Below are positions 1-5,408 of a stretch of 13,091 nucleotides of DNA, one piece after another; the stretch's first letter is position 1, and each line of letters opens with the position of its first letter. Location of the stretch: NCBI GenBank assembly GCA_900547655.1, contig URHQ01000054.1, positions 1 through 13,091 of the forward strand, given 5' to 3'. Both the position numbers and the translations under genes were made by a program. The notes under the pieces are model-generated. The model searched no databases, was not told the origin of the DNA, and was given only the letters and a program-made list of their open reading frames with translations. Origin of the DNA: an uncultured Collinsella sp. Its GTDB lineage: Bacteria; Actinomycetota; Coriobacteriia; Coriobacteriales; Coriobacteriaceae.

Positions 1-93
1 CCCGCCAGAGCGAGCAAGGTGCCTTGAAACGAGGCGGCATTGACCTTCTGGTCATGCCGCCGAAGTTGAAAGGCAGATTGCCGCTCTGGCGGG
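1..93. repeat. Nested inverted repeat, possible structured RNA or 3' end of the lac transcript
   Basis: Three concentric stems are visible. The outer arms are 1-12 (CCCGCCAGAGCG) and 82-93, a perfect 12-bp match that may continue beyond the window edge. The middle arms are TGCCTT and AAGGCA. The inner stem pairs GGCGGCAT-TGACC with GGTCA-TGCCGCC, with one bulged base and a TTCT loop. The internal loops between the stems have nearly equal lengths on the two sides, and both contain TTGAAA. It lies directly downstream of lacC on the minus strand, so it could be the 3' end of the lac mRNA, an independent small RNA or a mobile palindromic repeat. No run of T is visible inside the window, so I do not call it a terminator. 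Confidence 0.6.
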
Positions 94-109
94 CTTGCAG
101 CGTCGGCTG

Positions 110-137
110 GTTACGCGGTTTGGTAAAACCGCGTAAC
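110..137. repeat. Hairpin repeat copy 1, directly after lacC
   Basis: This is a perfect 12-bp stem, GTTACGCGGTTT at 110-121 and its complement at 126-137, with a GGTA loop. It starts one base past the lacC stop codon. The same hairpin follows lacB at 2211-2237, and both copies carry the same flank (GGCTT then GCAGCGTCG, at 92-105 here). There is no T tract, so it is more likely an mRNA 3'-protecting or processing hairpin, or a dispersed repeat, than an intrinsic terminator. Confidence 0.8.
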
Positions 138-138
138 T

Positions 139-1074
139 CTAAAGCTCCGTTACTTCAACGCTGTTGTAGATCTCGTCCCAGCGATCCATGACCAGGTGGC
201 CGGTCTTGGGATCCATGGCGTTGAGCTTGCCGCAGGTATTGGCGGTCTTGAGCACCGTGACGTCGTCGGCGCCGGCAGCAATGGCATGCGCAAAGCCGGC
301 GATGGTCGAGTCACCGGAACCCGTCGCATTCACAGCCGCAATCGCGGGCGTCTTGGCGCGGAACGCGCGACCCTCATGGAAGCCCACCGAACCGGCAGCG
401 CCCATCGAAACGACAACCCAGGGAATACCGGCAAAGCGGCCATCGGCGGCAAGCGCCTCGCGCAGGGCATCGACATCATCGGTCGTAAAGGACGTTCCCA
501 GCAGGCCGTTAATCTCGGTCAGGTTGGGCTTTACGAGCTCAGGCTTAGCGTCGGACTCCAGCGCGGCCTCCAGCGATGCACCCGAGGTGTCGAGCAGCAC
601 TTTGGCGCCCGCCTCTTCGGCGATCTTGACGAGCTCGGCATAGTAGCCGGCATCGACGCCACGCGGCAGCGAGCCCGAAAGCGTCACAACGTCCGCCTTC
701 GCTGCAAGCTCGGCGAACTTGGCCGTAAAGGCCTCGAGCTCGGCCGGGGCGATCTGCGGGCCGCTCTCCAGCAGCTCGGTCTGATTACCCTCGTGCAGAA
801 TATTCAGGCAAATGCGCGTCTCACCGGCGATGGGCACAAAGTCGTTCTTGACGCCGTCGGCATCCATAAGCTCAGCCATATAGGCACCCATGTGGCCGCC
901 GAGCAGGCCAGTCGCGAGCACGTCGTCGCCCAGCTGCAGCAGCACGCGGCTCACGTTGAGGCCCTTGCCGCCAGCGGTCTTTTCGGGCGTCACGCGGTTC
1001 ACGTCGTCGATGATCAACTTGTCGAGCTGATAGCGCGTATCAATCGACGGGTTCATGGTAACGGTCAGAATCAT
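139..1074 (-). CDS. lacC: Tagatose-6-phosphate kinase (LacC, PfkB family)
   Basis: Predicted to phosphorylate tagatose-6-phosphate with ATP to tagatose-1,6-bisphosphate in the cytoplasm, the third step of the tagatose-6-phosphate pathway. The 311-residue product has the usual length. It begins MILTVTMNPSID, typical of the LacC/1-phosphofructokinase branch. The first PfkB signature (AGGKGLNVSRVL) is at about residues 34-45, and the second (NATGSGDSTIAGF) is at about 249-261 with the catalytic Asp255. The GSGDS form is the one seen in LacC proteins. The start at 1074 is preferred over a longer reading frame from 1116 because AGGAG (1081-1085) sits six bases ahead of it. It is the last gene of the minus-strand lac cluster, 53 bases after lacX. 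A 1-phosphofructokinase (FruK) is the main alternative from sequence alone, but the neighbouring lacAB argues for LacC. Confidence 0.92.
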   Translation of the reverse strand: MILTVTMNPSIDTRYQLDKLIIDDVNRVTPEKTAGGKGLNVSRVLLQLGDDVLATGLLGGHMGAYMAELMDADGVKNDFVPIAGETRICLNILHEGNQTELLESGPQIAPAELEAFTAKFAELAAKADVVTLSGSLPRGVDAGYYAELVKIAEEAGAKVLLDTSGASLEAALESDAKPELVKPNLTEINGLLGTSFTTDDVDALREALAADGRFAGIPWVVVSMGAAGSVGFHEGRAFRAKTPAIAAVNATGSGDSTIAGFAHAIAAGADDVTVLKTANTCGKLNAMDPKTGHLVMDRWDEIYNSVEVTEL

Positions 1075-1127
1075 ATTGAACTCCTGTTCCGGGGCGGCAT
1101 GACCCACCCCAAACATACGATAGCTCG

Positions 1128-2009
1128 TTAAAGGATCTCGATCTCAAAGCCGCGGGTGACGGTCTCCCCCGGCTTGGCCACCAGGCAGCCACGCTTGTGC
1201 TCCAGAATATCGTCCTCGTCGGAGCAGGTGGACAGGCCGCCCCACGGTTCCACAGCCACAAAGTCGCCCTCGGGCTTGCTCCACACAATCAGGTACGGCA
1301 TATCGGGGAACGTCAGGCGCACGCCCTTGTCCTCGGTCTTCTTGGTCAGCGTAACCACGCGGCTCTCGAGCACGTCAAAGATGGTCTCTGCGAAGTCAAA
1401 GAGTTCGTGGGTCAGCGGCAGGTCATGGCCAACCATCGGGTTCTTGCTGCGATGCTCAACATCAATCAGGCCCGTCGAGGGAACGGCAGTACAGAGCTCG
1501 GCGGCCTCGCGCTGCTCAAAACGGAGCTCGTAGTCGTCATAGGACTCGCCCTCGTCAAGCGGGCACTTAAAGCCAGGATGACCGCCCACAAAGAACGGCA
1601 TGTCCTCGGTGCCCTCATTGGTCACCTCGTACGACACAGCCACCTTTTCCGAATCGATCGTGTAACGAGCAACGATCTTAAACGGATACGGGTACTGCTC
1701 GAGCAACTCGGCATGGTCGGCAGAGCTTAGGCTCAGCGCAACCATGTTGTCGCTCTGCTCCTCGAGTTTCCACTCCTGTTTGCGCGCAAAGCCGTGGCGG
1801 GCGAGCTTAACCTCGCGGCCGCCCATGGTCATTGCGTGACCGTCGCGAAGGCCGCCGCAGATCGGGAAGCAAATGGGTGCCTGGCCCGACCAGACCGCCG
1901 GGTCACCCTGCCACAGGTACTCACGGTCGTTGGCCGCAATAGAAGTGAACGATCCACCAGCCGTGCTCAACGCCACACGAATAGAACCGTTATCAAGAAC
2001 AAACTCCAT
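1128..2009 (-). CDS. lacX: Aldose 1-epimerase family protein (LacX-like)
   Basis: A 293-residue cytoplasmic protein of the galactose mutarotase-like superfamily. Motifs seen are RHGFAR (residues 71-76, His72), GGHPGF (142-147, His144) and VAVEPWGG (251-258, Glu254), which match the histidine and glutamate residues used for acid-base catalysis in aldose epimerases. LacX of lactococcal lac operons is the closest named relative. The true substrate is unproven; the context suggests anomer interconversion of galactose, galactose-6-phosphate or a related sugar. The ATG at 2009 is chosen because GGAAGG (2015-2020) lies five bases upstream; a longer frame would need a TTG at 2042. The gene sits between lacB (232 bases upstream, with a hairpin in the gap) and lacC, all on the minus strand. 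Confidence 0.85.
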   Translation of the reverse strand: MEFVLDNGSIRVALSTAGGSFTSIAANDREYLWQGDPAVWSGQAPICFPICGGLRDGHAMTMGGREVKLARHGFARKQEWKLEEQSDNMVALSLSSADHAELLEQYPYPFKIVARYTIDSEKVAVSYEVTNEGTEDMPFFVGGHPGFKCPLDEGESYDDYELRFEQREAAELCTAVPSTGLIDVEHRSKNPMVGHDLPLTHELFDFAETIFDVLESRVVTLTKKTEDKGVRLTFPDMPYLIVWSKPEGDFVAVEPWGGLSTCSDEDDILEHKRGCLVAKPGETVTRGFEIEIL

Positions 2010-2210
2010 AGGAGCCTTCCCTTTCTTACGACAGCCCGCCAAGTCAATAGGGCTGATAGAAAACCGGCCCGCGCCCCCTCACAGAAACGCGAGCCGTCAA
2101 TTGAAAAGCTGCAAATAGTCAAATACAACCAGGGGTGAAGCATCCAAGCCAAGCAAGCAAACGTGTTATCGGAGCAGCTAGCCCACCAGATGGCTTCGCA
2201 GCGTCGACCC

Positions 2211-2237
2211 GTTACGCGGTTTGGTAAACCGCGTAAC
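2211..2237. repeat. Hairpin repeat copy 2, directly after lacB
   Basis: The stem GTTACGCGGTTT (2211-2222) pairs with 2226-2237 around a three-base loop. It is the same hairpin as at 110-137 with one base fewer in the loop. The shared flank GGCTT (2192-2196) and GCAGCGTCG (2198-2206) shows that the repeat is longer than the hairpin. It lies four bases beyond the lacB stop codon, inside the lacB-lacX gap. No T tract follows in either direction. Confidence 0.8.
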
Positions 2238-2241
2238 CTCC

Positions 2242-2766
2242 TTAGTCGTGATACTCGCCGCGGTCCCACTTCTCGAGGAACTCGTCAAAGAAGTGCGGGT
2301 CGGCCTGAGCCTCGGCGTCGGCCTTATTGCAGGCATCGATCTTGGCGATCAGGGCGTCGTGCTCGGGAGTCTTCTCGTAGGGCTCCTCCAGGAAGGCAAG
2401 CATGATATCGGCCATCAGGAACTCGCCGGTGATCTTGCCGCCAAAGCCCACGATGTTAGCGTTGAGCTCGCGACGGGCATACAGGGCAGAGGTCATGTCG
2501 CGAACCAGAGCGCAGCGGGCGCCGGGAACCTTGTTGACGGCGTTGGTGATGCCGATGCCAGTGCCGCACAGGGCCACGCCAAAGTCGGCCTTGCCGCTGG
2601 CAACGGCCTCGCCCACGGCCTTACCGTAGATGGGATAGTGCGTACGGGTGTGGCTGTAGGTGCCGCAGTCGAGCACCTTGTAGCCAGCCTGCTCCAAGCG
2701 GTCGGCCAGATAGATCTTCTCGTCCGTAACGATATGGTCGCAACCGATTGCGATGGTCTTCTTCAT
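2242..2766 (-). CDS. lacB: Galactose-6-phosphate isomerase subunit LacB
   Basis: This is the LacB subunit of the LacAB isomerase, which converts galactose-6-phosphate to tagatose-6-phosphate in the cytoplasm. The 174-residue length fits LacB (about 171). The protein belongs to the RpiB/LacAB fold. It opens MKKTIAIGCDH, with Asp10 and His11 in the phosphosugar site. It carries ALCGTGIG with Cys67, the motif that holds the catalytic cysteine in RpiB-type isomerases. RTHYPIYGKAV (41-51) and RDMTSALYARRELNANIVGFGGK (89-111) are also typical of LacB. GAAAGGA precedes the ATG by seven bases. It lies 63 bases after lacA, and the two subunits are expected to work as a heteromer, so shared transcription makes sense. 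A stand-alone ribose-5-phosphate isomerase B is much less likely given the LacA partner. Confidence 0.95.
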   Translation of the reverse strand: MKKTIAIGCDHIVTDEKIYLADRLEQAGYKVLDCGTYSHTRTHYPIYGKAVGEAVASGKADFGVALCGTGIGITNAVNKVPGARCALVRDMTSALYARRELNANIVGFGGKITGEFLMADIMLAFLEEPYEKTPEHDALIAKIDACNKADAEAQADPHFFDEFLEKWDRGEYHD

Positions 2767-2829
2767 CAGAACGTCCTTTCGTCTGAATTCACAAGTTGAG
2801 GTAGAAGTTCGAGTTCTCGGTGGCTCTCG

Positions 2830-3258
2830 TTAGGCCATCTTGTTGAGCATGTCGACACGGATCTGGTGACGGCCGCCGGCGTACTGGGCACGCAGGAACT
2901 CGCGGGCGATCTTCTTGGCGACCTCGGTGCCCACAACGCCCGGGCCCATGGTGACCATGCGCGAGCCGTTGTGCTCGCGGGTCATGTAGGCGGAACGCTC
3001 GTCGGAAATGTTGGCGACGACCATGCCCTTGATCTTGACGGCGGCCATATAGGAGCCGACGCCGTACTTATCGAATGCGAAACCCTGGGAATCCTTGTGC
3101 TCCAGCAGGTCCTTGGCAACGGCGGTCGCGGAATCGACAAAGTCCGCGGCAGGGGTCTCGGAATAGTCGACGACCTCGTGACCGTCAGCGATGAGCATCT
3201 CCTTGATGGACTCCTTCATCGACATACCGTCGGCATCGGAAGCGATTACAACCCTCAT
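2830..3258 (-). CDS. lacA: Galactose-6-phosphate isomerase subunit LacA
   Basis: Smaller subunit of galactose-6-phosphate isomerase, acting with LacB in the cytoplasm. The 142-residue length equals that of known LacA (about 141). The C-terminal block GGRHQIRVDMLNKM (128-141) and the block SDERSAYMTREHNGSRMVTMG (85-105) are close to what I recall of staphylococcal and lactococcal LacA. As in other LacA proteins, the CGTGIG cysteine motif of LacB is replaced (FDKYGVGSYMAA, 62-73), so activity should depend on the mixed LacAB interface. AAGGAGG lies five bases before the ATG, the strongest ribosome site of the cluster. It is the first gene of the minus-strand lacA-lacB-lacX-lacC cluster, behind a 307-base upstream region rich in GAAC/GTTC repeats. 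Confidence 0.95.
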   Translation of the reverse strand: MRVVIASDADGMSMKESIKEMLIADGHEVVDYSETPAADFVDSATAVAKDLLEHKDSQGFAFDKYGVGSYMAAVKIKGMVVANISDERSAYMTREHNGSRMVTMGPGVVGTEVAKKIAREFLRAQYAGGRHQIRVDMLNKMA

Positions 3259-3316
3259 GACATCCTCCTTGAGAGATACGCAGGTGCGTAGTTCCTGTTT
3301 GGAAGTGTTGAATCGC

Positions 3317-3425
3317 GTTCAGGTCCGGGCATCTGAATGTGCGGTTCTTCACTGTTCATGTTTATTTGAACACATTCGAACATCAACTGCAACAACTATT
3401 TGTTTATCTTTGTTCTTTTTTGAAC
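3317..3425 (-). promoter_or_regulatory. lacA upstream control region with GAAC/GTTC repeats
   Basis: In the 307-base gap 3259-3565, this AT-rich block carries seven GAAC or GTTC tetramers: GTTC at 3317, 3344, 3354 and 3412, and GAAC at 3368, 3378 and 3422 (first base of each). Three pairs are spaced exactly 10 bases: 3344/3354, 3368/3378 and 3412/3422. The pair GAACACATTCGAAC (3368-3381) closely matches GAACAATATCGAAC upstream of lacF. The last pair is also an inverted repeat (TTTGTTC and GAACAAA). Short direct repeats on one DNA face are the usual target form of DeoR-family sugar regulators such as LacR or AgaR, so this may be the lac operator. I could not fix the -35 and -10 boxes. Confidence 0.6.
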
Positions 3426-3489
3426 AAATACCATTCACGGATGATTGCTGACCGTTTGGGCCCGGCGCGAACGTAGCGACCACGCGTTC

Positions 3490-3531
3490 AACAAACAAAA
3501 GGGCGGCCGAGAACGTGTCTCGGCCGCCCTT
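3490..3531 (-). terminator. Intrinsic terminator of the membrane-protein gene
   Basis: A perfect 14-bp stem (arms 3499-3512 and 3518-3531, core GGGCGGCCGAGA, five-base loop) lies 34 bases past the stop codon of the gene at 3566-4597. Read on the minus strand it is followed by TTTTGTTTGTTG, a good U-rich tail. It isolates the downstream lacA promoter from read-through. Confidence 0.9.
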
Positions 3532-3565
3532 CTTACGGTTGGTTTTCCAAAGATCGCTTTGCCGC

Positions 3566-4597
3566 CTACTCGGACTGCCCACCCTTTTTGGCGTGCTTGG
3601 ACGGAGCACTCAGAAAGCGGCCCGTCAGATAGTTCGCGGGACCGGAGATATCGATCCCCAGCAGGGTGTGGCCCAGCCACAGGAACGCCACGAGCACCAG
3701 CAGCGGGATAACGCACGAAGTCACGATCATCACGATGACGCCTTCAATCAAATCGGTCACCTGCCGCACGATCTCATCGGTCATCTGCTTGGCGCCGCTG
3801 GTCACCGACGTAACAAGGCTCGATGCCCCATCAGTCAACTGCTCGAGCACGTTTTTGGACTCCGTGGTCTCGGATTTTTTCTTGTTCGATTTTGAGCTGG
3901 TCTCGGCTGACTTGTCCGTGGTGTCGGCCGCGTCCGCAGCGTCCGCAGCCTTTTGCTCAGCTTGCTCAATACTTACGCGATACGTTTCATCGACCTTCTG
4001 CGACACCCAAACGCTTGCAGGCACCAACGCCATGCCAATTATGGCGACCACCAGCACACGCGTTGCCACGCGGCGAATGACCGTGCTCGTACTCCAGCGT
4101 CCGTGAATGCCAAGCGACACTGCAAAGAGCACCAGCGCAAACGGAATCAGGATGCCCAGACCAACCGACCACAAAATGGTCAGCAGGTATTTCTCAAGGT
4201 AGAGCACGGCAAGCACGATGCCCAAGTTACCCGAAAGCTGTGCGAGTTGCTCGGCAACCGGCGTTCCCGTATCACCCGGCAGTGCAGTGATACCCGCAGA
4301 TAGGGCGACGCACGAGGTCGTGAGCGCCAAAACATTGCCCTTCTTTTGATCGATGACCTCGATGGTGGAGTCCCAAGTTTTGGTATCGGCGAAATGCGGA
4401 CGAGCCACAAAGCCCGACAGCAGCGCCAGTACCACGAGCGCAACGATAAAGCCAATCTGCAGTTTTTTGTTTGCGCACACGACATCGGACAGACTGGGCT
4501 GCAGCTCGGTTACCGTCGTGTGCTCGGTTATCTGGACAGGACGTCCATGAGCCATCTCGTGCGCGTCTCTTTTTTGTATTGACCCGTTATCCGGCAT
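3566..4597 (-). CDS. Multi-spanning membrane protein of unknown function
   Basis: I do not recognise a function for this 343-residue protein. Hydrophobic stretches lie near residues 46-65, 88-106, 125-163 (long enough for two helices), 180-197 and 284-311, suggesting about six membrane segments. A polar Ala/Lys/Ser/Thr-rich segment (about 198-283, with EQKAADAADAADTTDKS) lies between the last two. Positive charges at 167-180 and in the C-terminal tail (KHAKKGG) put those parts in the cytoplasm and the 198-283 loop outside. The block ALPGDTGTPVAEQLAQLSGNLGIVLAVLYLEKYLL (105-139) looks like a conserved core of an uncharacterised family. The start at 4597 has GGAGGT six bases upstream. It has its own terminator and probably its own promoter, so a lac role is not implied. 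Confidence 0.75.
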   Translation of the reverse strand: MPDNGSIQKRDAHEMAHGRPVQITEHTTVTELQPSLSDVVCANKKLQIGFIVALVVLALLSGFVARPHFADTKTWDSTIEVIDQKKGNVLALTTSCVALSAGITALPGDTGTPVAEQLAQLSGNLGIVLAVLYLEKYLLTILWSVGLGILIPFALVLFAVSLGIHGRWSTSTVIRRVATRVLVVAIIGMALVPASVWVSQKVDETYRVSIEQAEQKAADAADAADTTDKSAETSSKSNKKKSETTESKNVLEQLTDGASSLVTSVTSGAKQMTDEIVRQVTDLIEGVIVMIVTSCVIPLLVLVAFLWLGHTLLGIDISGPANYLTGRFLSAPSKHAKKGGQSE

Positions 4598-4635
4598 TTG
4601 GATACCTCCTCAGTCCGGCGTTTAATGCGAAAGGA

Positions 4636-4641
4636 AGTATA
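4636..4641 (-). promoter_or_regulatory. Candidate -10 box for the membrane-protein gene
   Basis: TATACT on the minus strand is a five-of-six match to the -10 consensus and would give a short leader of about 30 bases before the ATG at 4597. No convincing -35 box is visible at 16-18 bases, so this is tentative. Confidence 0.35.
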
Positions 4642-4714
4642 CCCACCGAGCAAAAATCGAACGGGAGGACGAACGGAGCGCACCAAGACTGTCCCCAATG
4701 ACTATCTCCGGATG

Positions 4715-4781
4715 AGTTGCGGTGGAATAGGGATTGTTTTGCGCCCGTCGGCCCCTATTCAGTCCCTATTTCACCGCAACT
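4715..4781. repeat. 67-base stem-loop with a 19-bp near-perfect stem
   Basis: The left arm AGTTGCGGTGGAATAGGGA (4715-4733) pairs with 4763-4781 with a single non-Watson-Crick pair. CCCTATT occurs twice on the right side (4753-4759 and 4764-4770), so the left arm has two competing partners. It lies between lacF's terminator and the membrane-protein gene in a 258-base gap without a supported gene. It looks like a dispersed palindromic element or a small structured RNA; no T tract follows either arm directly. Confidence 0.65.
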
Positions 4782-4794
4782 TGGAGGAGGACAG

Positions 4795-4828
4795 AAAAAG
4801 CCCTGCCGCGGGTAGCGGCGGGGCTTTT
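4795..4828 (-). terminator. Intrinsic terminator downstream of lacF
   Basis: A ten-base stem (4800-4809 with 4815-4824, one mismatch when read on the minus strand) is extended by an A/T pairing of its flanks. On the minus strand it ends in TTTTT. It starts 28 bases past the lacF stop codon, so it probably ends the lacF transcript. The plus strand also shows TTTT after the stem, so it may work in both directions. Confidence 0.8.
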
Positions 4829-4855
4829 GGAAGGGGACTTGGTTGTGCGGGCTCG

Positions 4856-5194
4856 TTAGGCGAGCTTGGCCTCGAGCGCAGCGATGCGCTTGTAGGCGTC
4901 GATGGTAAAGCGGGTCTGCTTCTCCAGGATCATAGTGGTCATGAGGGTGTCCTGAGCGTGAGCCATGATGAAGGTCATCTCCATCTCGCCACCGCCGGCC
5001 TCCTGCGAAAGCAGCTTGGTCTGCGTGTCGTGGGCACCGATGAGCGCATCGCTGGCATCCTTGTGCAGCTGCTCGGCCTTCTCAAAGTCACCCTCGCGAG
5101 CAGCATCGAGCGCTGCAAGCAAATCGGTCTGGGCGTCACCTGCGTATGCGACAATCTCGAATCCAACCATCGAGATTTCTTCTTTGGTTGCCAT
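4856..5194 (-). CDS. lacF: PTS lactose/cellobiose-family enzyme IIA (LacF)
   Basis: This is the cytoplasmic phosphocarrier IIA of the lactose PTS. It takes phosphate from HPr and passes it to the IIB cysteine of LacE. The 112-residue length fits the all-helical, trimeric LacF/CelC family (about 105). The block FIMAHAQDTLMTTMI (75-89) contains the expected phosphorylated histidine, His79, followed by Asp82, which in LacF binds the metal ion at the trimer axis. EEISMVGFEIVAYAGDAQTDLLAALDAA (5-32) is the usual N-terminal helix. GAAAGGA lies seven bases before the ATG. The gene stands apart from lacE (opposite strand) and is followed by its own terminator, so IIA and IICB are made from separate transcripts. 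It might instead serve the second permease or both. Chitobiose or cellobiose IIA is possible by sequence, but the context favours lactose. Confidence 0.92.
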   Translation of the reverse strand: MATKEEISMVGFEIVAYAGDAQTDLLAALDAAREGDFEKAEQLHKDASDALIGAHDTQTKLLSQEAGGGEMEMTFIMAHAQDTLMTTMILEKQTRFTIDAYKRIAALEAKLA

Positions 5195-5291
5195 ATTGCG
5201 TTCCTTTCACATATGAACCAATGGAGAGCATCGCGTCCGGGCATACGCGCTGCGTTGTGTATGACAGAAACAATAACATTCAAACAAAAAA

Positions 5292-5376
5292 GAACAGCGC
5301 AAAACGTGATTTCGAGCTATGAACGGTCACTTTTCGCCCGTGAACGGTTTTTGAACCAATCTGAACAATATCGAAC
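5292..5376 (-). promoter_or_regulatory. lacF upstream region with helically phased GAAC repeats
   Basis: GAAC begins at 5292, 5321, 5342, 5353, 5363 and 5373. The last four are spaced 11, 10 and 10 bases, and 5321 is 21 bases from 5342, so five copies lie on about the same face of the helix. The pair GAACAATATCGAAC (5363-5376) recurs almost unchanged upstream of lacA and of the second permease. All copies are in one direction (GTTC when read toward lacF), as expected for direct-repeat operators of DeoR-family regulators. They lie upstream of any plausible lacF promoter (around 5240-5290), a position that would suit activation or looping as well as repression. Confidence 0.6.
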
Positions 5377-5408
5377 ACAATTAGCGGAAACCCAAACAGA
5401 CCCGCGCC

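Noticed and set aside
110..137. Hairpin after lacC as an intrinsic terminator
   Set aside because: No run of T follows on the minus strand, and the same hairpin lies within the lac cluster after lacB, where transcription would be expected to continue.
196..1131. Open frame of about 311 codons antisense to lacC
   Set aside because: lacC has both PfkB signatures and a good ribosome site; the opposite frame is Gly/Arg/His-rich with no family motif.
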